From positions 1-64,000 of the forward strand of contig JACNMN010000003.1 of NCBI GenBank assembly GCA_020622165.1: DNA of 64,000 nucleotides, in the 5' to 3' direction. The position numbers and the translations under genes are program-made. The notes under the pieces were generated by a model. The model saw only the letters and a program-made list of their open reading frames with translations. It was not told the origin of the DNA and did not search any database. This stretch comes from Boseongicola sp. H5 (lineage in GTDB: Bacteria > Pseudomonadota > Alphaproteobacteria > Rhodobacterales > Rhodobacteraceae). This document shows positions 8,859 through 17,241 of this stretch, piece by piece. Numbering within the stretch: the first letter of the stretch is position 1; each line of letters opens with the position of its first letter.

Positions 8859-9610
8859 CCTCTCTGCCTGCCTCGACCGGGGTGAAACTCGGCCTCGTGA
8901 TCGATCTGGATACCTGCGTCGGTTGCCATGCCTGCGTGATCTCCTGCAAGGAATGGAACACCGGCGGCTATGGCTCGGCCCTGGCCGATGCCGATGCCTA
9001 CGGCGATGCCCCGCTTGGCGCGTTCCTGAACCGGGTCCACACATTCGAGGTCAAGCCGGAGGAGGGCCCCGCCGCGGTCGTGCATTTCCCGAAATCCTGC
9101 CTGCATTGTGACGATGCGCCCTGCGTGACCGTCTGCCCGACGGGGGCCAGTTACAAACGCGTCGAAGACGGGATCGTGCTGGTCAATGAGGATGCATGCA
9201 TCGGCTGCGGCCTGTGCGCCTGGGCCTGTCCCTACGGCGCCCGGGAGATGGATCCGGTCGAAAAGGTCATGAAGAAATGCACCCTCTGCGTCGACCGGAT
9301 CTATAACGAGAACATCGTCGAGGAGGATCGGATTCCGTCCTGTGTGCGGACCTGCCCGGCCGGTGCGCGGCATTTCGGCGATCTGAACGATCCGGCCTCG
9401 GCCGTGTCCGAACTGGTGGCCGCGCGCGGCGGGTTCGACCTGATGCCGGAGCAGGGCACCGGACCGGTGAACAAATACCTGCCGCCCCGGCCCAGAACGC
9501 CCGAGCCCGTTCCTCATCTGCCCGATCTTGCCGATCTGGCGGCGGATGCGCGCGAGACACGGGCGGAGGGGTTCTTTGGCTGGCTGGACCGCGCGCTGGA
9601 GAGGCTCTGA
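8855..9610 (+). CDS. soeB: [4Fe-4S] electron-transfer subunit, SoeB/DmsB-like
   Basis: A 251-residue ferredoxin-type subunit with four cysteine clusters in order: CVGCHACVISCKEWN, CLHCDDAPCVTVCPTGA, CIGCGLCAWACPYGA and CTLC...CVRTCPAGA. It passes electrons between the molybdenum subunit and the membrane anchor. The ATG overlaps the soeA stop (ATGA) and is preceded by GGGGAGGAG. The stop overlaps the start of the anchor gene. There is no signal peptide, matching the cytoplasmic soeA product. Confidence 0.85.
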   Translation: MTSLPASTGVKLGLVIDLDTCVGCHACVISCKEWNTGGYGSALADADAYGDAPLGAFLNRVHTFEVKPEEGPAAVVHFPKSCLHCDDAPCVTVCPTGASYKRVEDGIVLVNEDACIGCGLCAWACPYGAREMDPVEKVMKKCTLCVDRIYNENIVEEDRIPSCVRTCPAGARHFGDLNDPASAVSELVAARGGFDLMPEQGTGPVNKYLPPRPRTPEPVPHLPDLADLAADARETRAEGFFGWLDRALERL

Positions 9611-10530
9611 TGCATCCGGCCTATTCGATCATCTTCTTCACGGTCAGTTCCGGCGCTGGTTTTGGCGTTCTTGCGGCGCTTGGTCTGGCTGCGTTTCTGG
9701 GCCTGACGCCGCAGGGGGGTCTCTATTGGGCCGGGTTCGTGATCGGCTTTGGCCTGTCCATGGCCGGTCTGGTATCCTCGACCTTCCATCTGGGCCATCC
9801 GGAGCGGGCATGGCGCGCGCTCAGCCAGTGGCGCAGCTCCTGGCTCTCGCGGGAGGGGGTGCTGGCCATCGTCGCGCTGGCCCTTGCCGGGGCCTTCGCG
9901 CTGAGCCTGCTGATGGGCGGGCAAGGGCGGCTACTGGGGCTGCTGACGGCGGCCTTTTCGCTGATCACGGTCTATTCCACCTCGATGATCTATGCGCAGC
10001 TGAAAACCGTGCAGCGCTGGTGCCAGCCACTGACGCCGGTGGTGTTTCTGTGCTTTTCGCTGGCCGGTGGCGCGCTGATCTACGCGTTTCTGGCGCAGGT
10101 CTTTGCCGGTGGCGCGGGCCTGTTACCGACCGTGGCGGCGCTGCTCGTGTTTCTGGCGTGGGGCGCAAAGCTCGGCTGGTGGCGCCGGGGGGATACGGCC
10201 CCGGTCCTGTCCACCCCGGAAAGCGCCACCGGTCTGGGCGCCATGGGCAAGGTGCGCATGCTGGAAGCCCCGCACACGGGCGGGAATTACCTGCTGAAGG
10301 AGATGGGCCACAAGATCGGGCGCAAGCATCAGGCCAAGCTGCGCCAGATCGCGCTGGTGCTGGGCGGGATCGTTCCGGTCTTCGCGACCCTGTTTGCATC
10401 CTGGGGCCTGTGGCCCGGGCTTTTTCTGCTTTTGGCCGTTCTTGCCTTTCTGGGCGGGCTTCTGGCCGAACGCTGGCTGTTCTTCGCCGAAGCGGAGCAC
10501 AGCGTGATGACCTATTACACCCGCGCCTAG
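9610..10530 (+). CDS. soeC: DmsC-family membrane anchor, SoeC-like
   Basis: A 306-residue hydrophobic protein with about eight predicted membrane helices, from MHPAYSIIFFTVSSGAGF to the helix ending ERWLFFAEAEHS. It belongs to the DmsC anchor family rather than the NrfD family, the anchor type seen in SoeABC. It would hold the soeAB products at the inner membrane face and transfer electrons to quinone. The start overlaps the soeB stop. The last four bases overlap, tail to tail, the stop of the dehalogenase gene on the other strand, so there is no room for a terminator. Confidence 0.85.
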   Translation: MHPAYSIIFFTVSSGAGFGVLAALGLAAFLGLTPQGGLYWAGFVIGFGLSMAGLVSSTFHLGHPERAWRALSQWRSSWLSREGVLAIVALALAGAFALSLLMGGQGRLLGLLTAAFSLITVYSTSMIYAQLKTVQRWCQPLTPVVFLCFSLAGGALIYAFLAQVFAGGAGLLPTVAALLVFLAWGAKLGWWRRGDTAPVLSTPESATGLGAMGKVRMLEAPHTGGNYLLKEMGHKIGRKHQAKLRQIALVLGGIVPVFATLFASWGLWPGLFLLLAVLAFLGGLLAERWLFFAEAEHSVMTYYTRA

Positions 10531-13500
10531 AGGTCGATTTCGACAATGCCTCCGGGCTCCGCCGCGCGGGATTGACACAAGATGATGCTGTGTTGCCGCT
10601 GCGCTTTCGACAGCACGAAATCCCTGTGCTCCACGGCGCCGGAAACCAGCCCGCATTTGCAGACGCCGCAGATCCCGTCGGAGCATTTCACATCCACATG
10701 AATGCCGTTTTCAGCCAGAACATCCGTGGCGGATCTCTCGGCCGGCACAAGCAGATCGCGCCCATCCCTGAGGCGCAGGATGAAATCGTGGTTCACATAG
10801 TCCGGCACCTCGGGGACCGAGAAGTATTCCAGATGCCGCGCCTCTTCGGGGATGCCGTGCGCCGTGGCGCTGTCGATCACGGCGCCCATGAATGTCTCGG
10901 GGCCGCAGGTATAGACATGGGTGCCTTCGGGGGCGGCGGCCATGATCGCATCCAGATCGGCCCGTGTGCCTTCGTCGGAGATATGAAGATGCAGGTTTGC
11001 GGCCCATTCCATTGCGGCCAGATCGTTCAGGAAACCCGCGCTGGCCCGTGATTTCGCGCAATAATGCAGGGCAAAGGGCCTGCCCAATGCATGCAGGCGA
11101 TGGGCCATGGCGATCATCGGCGTGATCCCGATGCCGCCGCCCATCAACAGGCTGAAGGGGGCCTGCTCCTCCAGCGGGAAGTGATTGATCGGCCGGGAGA
11201 TGAAAATCTGCCGCCCCTCGCTGAAAATGCGGTGCATCAGCCGGGAACCGCCCCGGCCCAGATCCTCCCGTAGGACGCCGATCTGGTACTTCGTGCGATC
11301 CGCGGGATCGCCGGACATGGAATACTGGCGCAGGAACTCCGGCGCCACGACAATGTCCAGATGCGCGCCCGCGGTCCATTCCGGCAACGCACCGCCATCG
11401 GCGGCGCGGAACTCGTATTTGGTGACCTCCGGTGTCATCGCCTCGGCCCCGGTCACCACGACCTGCAGGACCGGGCTGTCGCCATCGTTGGTGTAGCGAT
11501 GCACCACGCTGTCGTCCCCGCGGGCCAGACGGTCGCGATACTCTTCCGCGGTGATCATCGCCTGATAGGCTTCGATCCCCGCCTCGCGATCCATCGGGAA
11601 CGGGTAGGGATACGGATGCGGCGCCAGCGGGGCGGGGTAGACCGCCAGCGTCTGATCCTCGTATTTCAGGTTCAGATCGCGCTGCAGATCGCGGGCGTTG
11701 ACCGGATGCGACGCAGGGCCGTAACTGTCGTCTTCGCGCAGCTCCAGATCCCACCACCATTTCTTGACCGGGTTCAGCCCCCCGTTTCCCAGCGCGTCAT
11801 CGAGCCTGGCCAATGCGGGGGCCGTCGCCGGGATGTTCATCGCCGCCCATCGAAAGGGCTTTTCGGCAAACAGCCCCTCCAGGTTCCACGGACAGGTTTT
11901 CATGCAGCGGCCGCACATCGCCCCGCCAAGTGTGGTGATCCGGTAGCTGGCGCAGCGTTCGCTGTCCGATTTCCAGATTTCATAGCCGTTGAACATCAGC
12001 TTCGGGCCGGCGGTGATGGCCCCCGAGGGGCATTCGCGCGCGCATTTGTTGCAGCTTTCGCAGAACCGTTGCAGGCCGAAATCGATCGGCTTGTCATGGG
12101 CCATGGGCATATCGGTCGTCACCACGCCCGATTTCAGGCGGGGGCCAAGGAACGGGTTCAGGATGACCTCCCCGATGCGGGAGACCTCGCCCAGACCGCT
12201 CAGCAGCAACAGGGGCGGCTGCAACACCTCCCCGTCAAGCACCGTATGGGCCTTGGCGCTGTAGCCGAGATTTCTGATCTGCTTGGCGATGACGCCGCCC
12301 AGAAGCGAAAACCGCAGATAGGCGCGCATGGATTGCGCAACGCTGATCCAGTCATCGCCGGAGGCGCCTTCCATCGTCTCATAGCCCTGATCGATGATCA
12401 TGCTGATCGCCTGATCGTGGGGCGGTGTGATCGGGTCGCCGCGCGCGTCGTGGGAATACCATGTCCAGTCGGGGCAGCGGCTGATCCCGACGGCGTCGAT
12501 GCCCAGAAAATAGCTGGCCGCCTTGATCGCATCGGCATTGGCCTGGGGGTCGTCGGGGCGCGGCCCGTCTGCGGCCGGCCCGTCCTGCAACAGCACGAAT
12601 GCCCCCAACATCCGCCGCTGCGCCATGGAAGGTGCGGCCTTGCGCACGTAATAGCCGCCTTTCGCGGCGTTCTGATTGGCCTTGCCCATATCGCCGAACT
12701 GGGCGCGGGCAAACATATCCGAACGTTTGGGCACGCGGGCGACATTCGGTTCGTCGATATAGGTCGTGGGCGTGTCCACGCGCGTCAGCGTCTCGAACGG
12801 GTGCGGGCCGTCGGCGAAGTCGCGCCGCGCGAACGGGTCACGGTTCAGCGCGGATTTGGCGAACCCCTTGCCCAGCCACCAGGCCGGCCCCTTGGTTCTG
12901 AACCGGGGTTGCCGGGCCATCTGAGCCAGCGGCGCGTCAACGGTCAGATCGAATTCGGTGGTGATCGCGGCGATGCCGAAACGGCTGCCCAGATAGGGGT
13001 TTGCCAGCGTGCCATTCTCGACACTCGCAAGGCCCGCGGCCACGGCCAGAACGTTGAGGTCCACATCCGCGCTGGTGCCCGTATGCGCCTTGGCATCCCA
13101 GCCCAGAATGCGGATGTAATTGGCCAGCACCACGGCGGTTTCGGTTGCGCGCAAACAGGCGCGATGGGCCTGCGCATCGTCCAGCCAGCCCACCCCTTTC
13201 TCGTCCGAACGCGGGTCGCGCGGCATCTCGTAAAGAAAGACGATCGCGCGGGTATGGGCATCGATCGTGCTCGGCGGGGCCTCTACCGCGTCTTTCAGAT
13301 CGGCCATGATCATGTCGATGCCAGAGGCAAGCGTCTTGGTCTGCTTGGTGCGCAGATCATCGGCCAGCGCGTCGATGCCGGGGTTGCGATAGGGCTCCGC
13401 CAGGCGCGCCGCGGCGGGCAGCGGCCCGATCCCCACCATCGACGCGTCGGAGAAGTATCCGAACGCCTTCAGGTGGTTGGCACGTTCGGTCGGGTCATCC

Positions 13501-13733
13501 GGGCATACGGACCGGGACGCTGTCACCAGCCCGTCGCGGATGGCGTCCATCATCGCCTGATACTCCGTCATCGCATTGACGATGGAGGCGGGCGTATCGG
13601 GGCGCGTGAAGTCCAGAGGCACGAAGGGCGGCACGTGAGACAAATCCGGCATCGGGCCGCGGGCCAGCCGTTCCATCGGGTAGGGGCCCATGTGAACCGG
13701 ACGGTTTGCATCGGAAAAGAAACGGATTGTCAT
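10527..13733 (-). CDS. rdhA: Self-sufficient reductive dehalogenase (corrinoid/Fe-S) fused to NAD(P)H-flavin-[2Fe-2S] reductase
   Basis: This 1068-residue protein has three visible parts. Residues about 160-550 are a duplicated corrinoid-type region. Residues 558-568 (CESCNKCARECPS) plus C594, C607, C610 and C614 (CGRCMKTCPWN) are the two [4Fe-4S] motifs of reductive dehalogenases. Residues about 750-1068 are a phthalate-dioxygenase-reductase-like module: flavin site RQYSMSG (802-808), nucleotide motif GGGIGITP (865-872), and plant-type [2Fe-2S] ligands C1017, C1022, C1025 and C1053. There is no Tat signal or rdhB anchor. This is the architecture of BhbA-like catabolic dehalogenases, which reductively remove halide from halophenolic compounds in the aerobic cytosol; the substrate here is unknown. 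GGGAGG precedes the ATG. The gene is divergent from the Gfo/Idh operon. Confidence 0.88.
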   Translation of the reverse strand: MTIRFFSDANRPVHMGPYPMERLARGPMPDLSHVPPFVPLDFTRPDTPASIVNAMTEYQAMMDAIRDGLVTASRSVCPDDPTERANHLKAFGYFSDASMVGIGPLPAAARLAEPYRNPGIDALADDLRTKQTKTLASGIDMIMADLKDAVEAPPSTIDAHTRAIVFLYEMPRDPRSDEKGVGWLDDAQAHRACLRATETAVVLANYIRILGWDAKAHTGTSADVDLNVLAVAAGLASVENGTLANPYLGSRFGIAAITTEFDLTVDAPLAQMARQPRFRTKGPAWWLGKGFAKSALNRDPFARRDFADGPHPFETLTRVDTPTTYIDEPNVARVPKRSDMFARAQFGDMGKANQNAAKGGYYVRKAAPSMAQRRMLGAFVLLQDGPAADGPRPDDPQANADAIKAASYFLGIDAVGISRCPDWTWYSHDARGDPITPPHDQAISMIIDQGYETMEGASGDDWISVAQSMRAYLRFSLLGGVIAKQIRNLGYSAKAHTVLDGEVLQPPLLLLSGLGEVSRIGEVILNPFLGPRLKSGVVTTDMPMAHDKPIDFGLQRFCESCNKCARECPSGAITAGPKLMFNGYEIWKSDSERCASYRITTLGGAMCGRCMKTCPWNLEGLFAEKPFRWAAMNIPATAPALARLDDALGNGGLNPVKKWWWDLELREDDSYGPASHPVNARDLQRDLNLKYEDQTLAVYPAPLAPHPYPYPFPMDREAGIEAYQAMITAEEYRDRLARGDDSVVHRYTNDGDSPVLQVVVTGAEAMTPEVTKYEFRAADGGALPEWTAGAHLDIVVAPEFLRQYSMSGDPADRTKYQIGVLREDLGRGGSRLMHRIFSEGRQIFISRPINHFPLEEQAPFSLLMGGGIGITPMIAMAHRLHALGRPFALHYCAKSRASAGFLNDLAAMEWAANLHLHISDEGTRADLDAIMAAAPEGTHVYTCGPETFMGAVIDSATAHGIPEEARHLEYFSVPEVPDYVNHDFILRLRDGRDLLVPAERSATDVLAENGIHVDVKCSDGICGVCKCGLVSGAVEHRDFVLSKAQRQHSIILCQSRAAEPGGIVEIDL

Positions 13734-13809
13734 GAACGATAGTGCCTCCCTCGGGGCGGACTATTGCGCGAACCGGGGCCGTGTTCCAGTGCCTGAGCCA
13801 AGAAAGCGG

Positions 13810-13852
13810 TTGACGGGTCAGCCAAATCGGATCAACTTAATGGAACGTTCCA
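13810..13852 (+). promoter_or_regulatory. Promoter with LacI-type operator TGGAACGTTCCA upstream of the Gfo/Idh operon
   Basis: A -35-like TTGACG (13810-13815) is followed about 20 bases later by an AT-rich -10-like element (CTTAAT), then a perfect 12-base palindrome with central CG (13841-13852). Placement over the expected transcription start suits repression. A near-identical palindrome lies before the GMC operon at 24341. The likeliest binder is the LacI protein encoded at 29388. Confidence 0.6.
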
Positions 13853-13902
13853 AAAAAGCCGGCCAGACTGGCCACGCGGAGCGAAAGGGGAGGATGATGC
13901 CG

Positions 13903-14904
13903 ATGAAATGGGGTCTGATCGGGGCCAGTACGATTGCGGCCGAGCGCATGATCGAGGCGTTCCGCTCCGTGTCCGGCGAGGGTGCGGTGACCCATGTCCT
14001 GTCCTCCAGCCCCGAGCGGGCGGAAAGCTATGCCGCCGAACACGGCATCGCCCATGGGGGCAGCGATCTGGAGGCGCTGCTGGCCGGGGATATCGATGCT
14101 GTCTACATCTCCACCACCAATGAAAAGCATTTCAGTCAGGCCATGGCCGCCATCGCGGCGGGCAAGCATGTCTTGTGCGAAAAGCCGCTGGCGATGACCG
14201 TCGCGGATGCGGTGACCATGGTGCGCGCCGCACAGAAGGCGGGCCTTGTCTTTGCCACCAATCATCATCTGCGCAACGCCGGCAGCCATCTGGCCATTCG
14301 GGAGGCCGTGCGGGCCGGCCGCGTCGGCGATGTGTTGAGCGTGCGCGTTTTCCACGCCGTCTATCTCCCCCCGCATCTGCAGGGCTGGCGGCTGGACAAG
14401 CCCGAGGCCGGCGGCGGCGTGATCGCGGATATCGTGGTTCATGACGCCGATACCGTGCGGTTCCATCTGGGGGAGGATCCCGTGGATGTGGTCGCGATGG
14501 CAAGCAGCGCGGGCATGGGCAAGGGCGTCGAAGACAGCGCGATGTCGGTCTGGTCCATGCCGTCGGGCGCGATGGTGCAGACCCATGAAAGCTTCACCCA
14601 TCGCTTTGCCAGAAGCGGGTTTCAGGTCCACGGAACGAAGGGCTCCATCGTCGCCACCGACGTGATGACGCAAGGCGCCGTCGGCGAGATCGTCCTGACC
14701 ACCGAAGCCGGAGCGGAAACGCTGCCCTATGACACGCATGATCTCTATCGGCGTTCGGTCGGCTTGTTCTGCGATGCGGTGGCCGGGCAGGGTCGCCCTT
14801 CGGCTGACGGGGTGGACGGCGTGAAATCCCTCGCCGTGGCCGCCGCTGTCGCGAAGGCGGCGGAAACCGGGCGGCGCGTTGCCGTCGACTACGGAGGCAT
14901 TTGA
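13903..14904 (+). CDS. Gfo/Idh/MocA-family NAD(P)-dependent oxidoreductase
   Basis: A 333-residue cytoplasmic dehydrogenase. The N-terminal Rossmann domain opens MKWGLIGASTIA; the family motif is EKP at residues 93-95 with Lys94 catalytic; the C-terminal alpha/beta domain carries HDADTVRFHLGEDP with the candidate catalytic His. Such enzymes oxidise a sugar, cyclitol or sugar-acid hydroxyl, often at C3 or C1. The start at 13903 is chosen because GGGAGG ends 9 bases upstream; ATGs at 13894 and 13897 are too close. It is first in a four-gene operon with CoA-transferase, enoyl-CoA hydratase and ALDH. The substrate cannot be read from sequence. Confidence 0.85.
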   Translation: MKWGLIGASTIAAERMIEAFRSVSGEGAVTHVLSSSPERAESYAAEHGIAHGGSDLEALLAGDIDAVYISTTNEKHFSQAMAAIAAGKHVLCEKPLAMTVADAVTMVRAAQKAGLVFATNHHLRNAGSHLAIREAVRAGRVGDVLSVRVFHAVYLPPHLQGWRLDKPEAGGGVIADIVVHDADTVRFHLGEDPVDVVAMASSAGMGKGVEDSAMSVWSMPSGAMVQTHESFTHRFARSGFQVHGTKGSIVATDVMTQGAVGEIVLTTEAGAETLPYDTHDLYRRSVGLFCDAVAGQGRPSADGVDGVKSLAVAAAVAKAAETGRRVAVDYGGI

Positions 14905-14907
14905 GCC

Positions 14908-16479
14908 ATGGGCAAGATCGTTTCCGGGGCCGAGGCCGTGGCGCATATCGGGGATGGCGCGGTGGTGACTGTATCGTCCTCCTCGGCACTCGGGTGCCCG
15001 GATGCGGTGTTGGAGGCGCTTGGCGCGCGGTTCAGGGACGAGGGGCATCCGCGTGGCCTGACCACCATCCACCCGATCGCGGCGGGCGACATGTACGGGG
15101 TCAAGGGGGTCGATCATATCGCGCAGGACGGTCTGCTGGCGACGATCATCGGCGGGTCCTATCCTTCGGGTCCTTCCAACCTGCCGATGCCCGCGATCTG
15201 GCAGATGATCGTGGAAAACCGGGTTGCGGCCTACAATGTCCCCTCGGGCATCCTTTTCGACATGCATCGCGACGTGGCCGCACGCAAACCGGGCGTGCTG
15301 ACCAAGGTGGGGCTGGAGACGTTTGTCGACCCGCTCCGCGAGGGGTGTGCGATGAACGATGTCGCGGTGGGCCGGAGCATTGTGGAACGGGCGGAATTCG
15401 GCGGGGAAACATGGCTGCATTTCCCGAATATCGTGCCAGATGTCGCGATCATCCGGGCAACGACGGCGGATGAACACGGCAATCTGACCTACGAACATGA
15501 AGGCGCCACCCTTGGTGCGCTTGATCAGGCGATTGCCGTGCGAAACCATGGCGGCCTTGTGATCGCGCAGGTCAAGCGGGTCACCGCGGCGGGGTCGCTC
15601 CGGCCCCATGACGTGCATGTGCCGGGGCATCTGGTGGACATGATCGTGGTGGCCCCCGGTCAGAAACAGACCACCGAAACGCTCTATGACCCGGCGATCT
15701 CGGGGGAGATCATGCGGCCATGGGACAGCTTCGCCCGGGCCGAACATAATGTGGAGAAGGTCATCGCGCGCCGCGCCGCGATGGAGCTGCGGGCGGGACA
15801 GACCGCCAATCTGGGCTTCGGCATTTCGGCGATCGTGCCCCGGATCCTGTTGGAGGAAGGTCAGGCGCAGGCCGTGACCTGGGCCATCGAACAGGGGGCG
15901 GTCGGGGGTATGCCGTTGACCGGGTTCGCCTTTGGCTGCGCCTCGAATGCCCATGCCTTCGTGCCGTCACCGAACCAGTTCACCTATTTTCAGGGGGGCG
16001 GGTTCGACATGTCTTTCCTCTCCTTTCTGGAGGTGGATGTGCAGGGCAATGTCAATGTCTCGAAGCTTGGGAAAAAACCTTATCTCACCGCAGGGTGCGG
16101 GGGGTTCGTGGACATCACGGCCCACGCGAGGAAGATCGTGTTTTCCGGATATTTCGAGGCCGGCGCGGAGCTGTCCCTGACGCCGGAGGCCATAAGCGTC
16201 ACCAGACCCGGCAAGTTCACCAAGATGGTCGAGGCGGTGGAACATGTCACCTTTGCCGGTCAGCGCGCGCTGCGGCAGGGGCAGGATGTGCTCTATGTGA
16301 CCGAGCGCTGCGTGATGCGACTGACCGAAACCGGGCTCGTGGCGACCGAGATCATGCCCGGCATCGATCCGGAGCGCGATATCGTGACGGCCTCCGAAGG
16401 GCGCGTCGCGGTCGCGGGCAATGCCAACCGGATGCCTGTGAGCCTGCTGTCGGAAACACCCATGGGGCTTGCGCTGTGA
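14908..16479 (+). CDS. Family I CoA-transferase (YdiF/propionate CoA-transferase-like, fused alpha and beta domains)
   Basis: A 523-residue protein with both CoA-transferase halves in one chain. The N-terminal half has IGDGAVVTVSS and glycine-rich PSG loops. The C-terminal half has IEQGAVGG with Glu328 as the expected residue forming the glutamyl-CoA thioester. Family role: move CoA from an acyl-CoA donor such as acetyl-CoA onto a carboxylate. It begins 3 bases after the Gfo/Idh stop, and its stop overlaps the hydratase GTG start, so the genes are tightly coupled. A CoA-activation step within a carbohydrate locus is unusual and suggests an organic-acid intermediate. Confidence 0.88.
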   Translation: MGKIVSGAEAVAHIGDGAVVTVSSSSALGCPDAVLEALGARFRDEGHPRGLTTIHPIAAGDMYGVKGVDHIAQDGLLATIIGGSYPSGPSNLPMPAIWQMIVENRVAAYNVPSGILFDMHRDVAARKPGVLTKVGLETFVDPLREGCAMNDVAVGRSIVERAEFGGETWLHFPNIVPDVAIIRATTADEHGNLTYEHEGATLGALDQAIAVRNHGGLVIAQVKRVTAAGSLRPHDVHVPGHLVDMIVVAPGQKQTTETLYDPAISGEIMRPWDSFARAEHNVEKVIARRAAMELRAGQTANLGFGISAIVPRILLEEGQAQAVTWAIEQGAVGGMPLTGFAFGCASNAHAFVPSPNQFTYFQGGGFDMSFLSFLEVDVQGNVNVSKLGKKPYLTAGCGGFVDITAHARKIVFSGYFEAGAELSLTPEAISVTRPGKFTKMVEAVEHVTFAGQRALRQGQDVLYVTERCVMRLTETGLVATEIMPGIDPERDIVTASEGRVAVAGNANRMPVSLLSETPMGLAL

Positions 16480-17240
16480 GCGCCGTTCATCTTCATCGGG
16501 GCGCGATCGCGCGGCTTGAGCTGGACAATCCGGGCAAGCTCAACGCCTTCACCCCCGACATGCTGGAGCAGTTGGAGAGCCATTGCGCGGCGCTGGACGC
16601 GGATCCCGCCGTGCTTGGGGTGCTGGTCACCGCGGCGCCGGCCAGAGCCTTTTGCGCGGGCGCGGATATCTCGGCCTGGGCCGGTCTTGCCCCCGCGGAG
16701 TTTGCCCGTCACTGGGTGCGTGACGGCCACCGGGTGTTCGACCGGCTTGCGCGACTGTCGAAACCCACGATTGCCGTGATCGGCGGCCATGCCTTCGGTG
16801 GCGGGCTGGAACTGTCGGCGGCGTGCGATGTTCGGGTAATGGCGACGGAGGCCAGACTTGGCCTGCCGGAAAGCTCGGTCGGGATCGTTCCGGGATGGTC
16901 CGGCACGCAGCGCCTGCTGCGTCTGGTGCCGGAACCGGTGGTCAAGGAGATGGCGCTGTTCGGGCGCCACCTGACGGCGGAGCGGGCGAGGGAGCTTGGC
17001 TTCGTGGCGGAGGTTGCGGCGGATCCGCTGGCCGCCGCAGAGGAGATCGCCGCGCGTCTGGCGCACACCAGCCCGCGGGCGACCGAGATTGCCAAATACC
17101 TGATCCACGCGGCCGCGGGCGAGGACCGGGCCGCGATGATCGAGGCTCTGGGTGGTGGCATGATCGCGGCCAGCGCCGACAAGGCCGAGGGCGTGGCCGC
17201 CTTTGCCGAGAAACGCAAACCTGAGTTCCCGGGGGTATGA
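16476..17240 (+). CDS. Enoyl-CoA hydratase/isomerase family protein
   Basis: A 254-residue crotonase-fold protein. ARLELDNPGKLNAF, the oxyanion-hole segment AFCAGADISAW and the HAFGGGLELSAACDVRVM segment are typical, and Glu-containing GLPESSVGIVPGWSGTQRL matches the active-site loop. The GTG start overlaps the CoA-transferase stop (GTGA). It likely hydrates, dehydrates or isomerises the CoA thioester made by the preceding gene product. The precise reaction within the superfamily cannot be assigned. Confidence 0.87.
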   Translation: MSAVHLHRGAIARLELDNPGKLNAFTPDMLEQLESHCAALDADPAVLGVLVTAAPARAFCAGADISAWAGLAPAEFARHWVRDGHRVFDRLARLSKPTIAVIGGHAFGGGLELSAACDVRVMATEARLGLPESSVGIVPGWSGTQRLLRLVPEPVVKEMALFGRHLTAERARELGFVAEVAADPLAAAEEIAARLAHTSPRATEIAKYLIHAAAGEDRAAMIEALGGGMIAASADKAEGVAAFAEKRKPEFPGV

Positions 17241-17241
17241 G

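Noticed and set aside
6387-9044. 885-codon open frame on the minus strand
   Set aside because: Antisense to soeA/soeB, arginine/proline-rich with no recognisable domain; a GC-driven shadow of a well-supported gene.
11361-13742. 793-codon open frame on the plus strand
   Set aside because: Antisense to the dehalogenase, whose motifs are unmistakable; composition is that of a shadow frame.
13837-15954. 705-codon open frame on the minus strand
   Set aside because: Overlaps Gfo/Idh and CoA-transferase genes antisense; no motif, histidine/arginine-rich.
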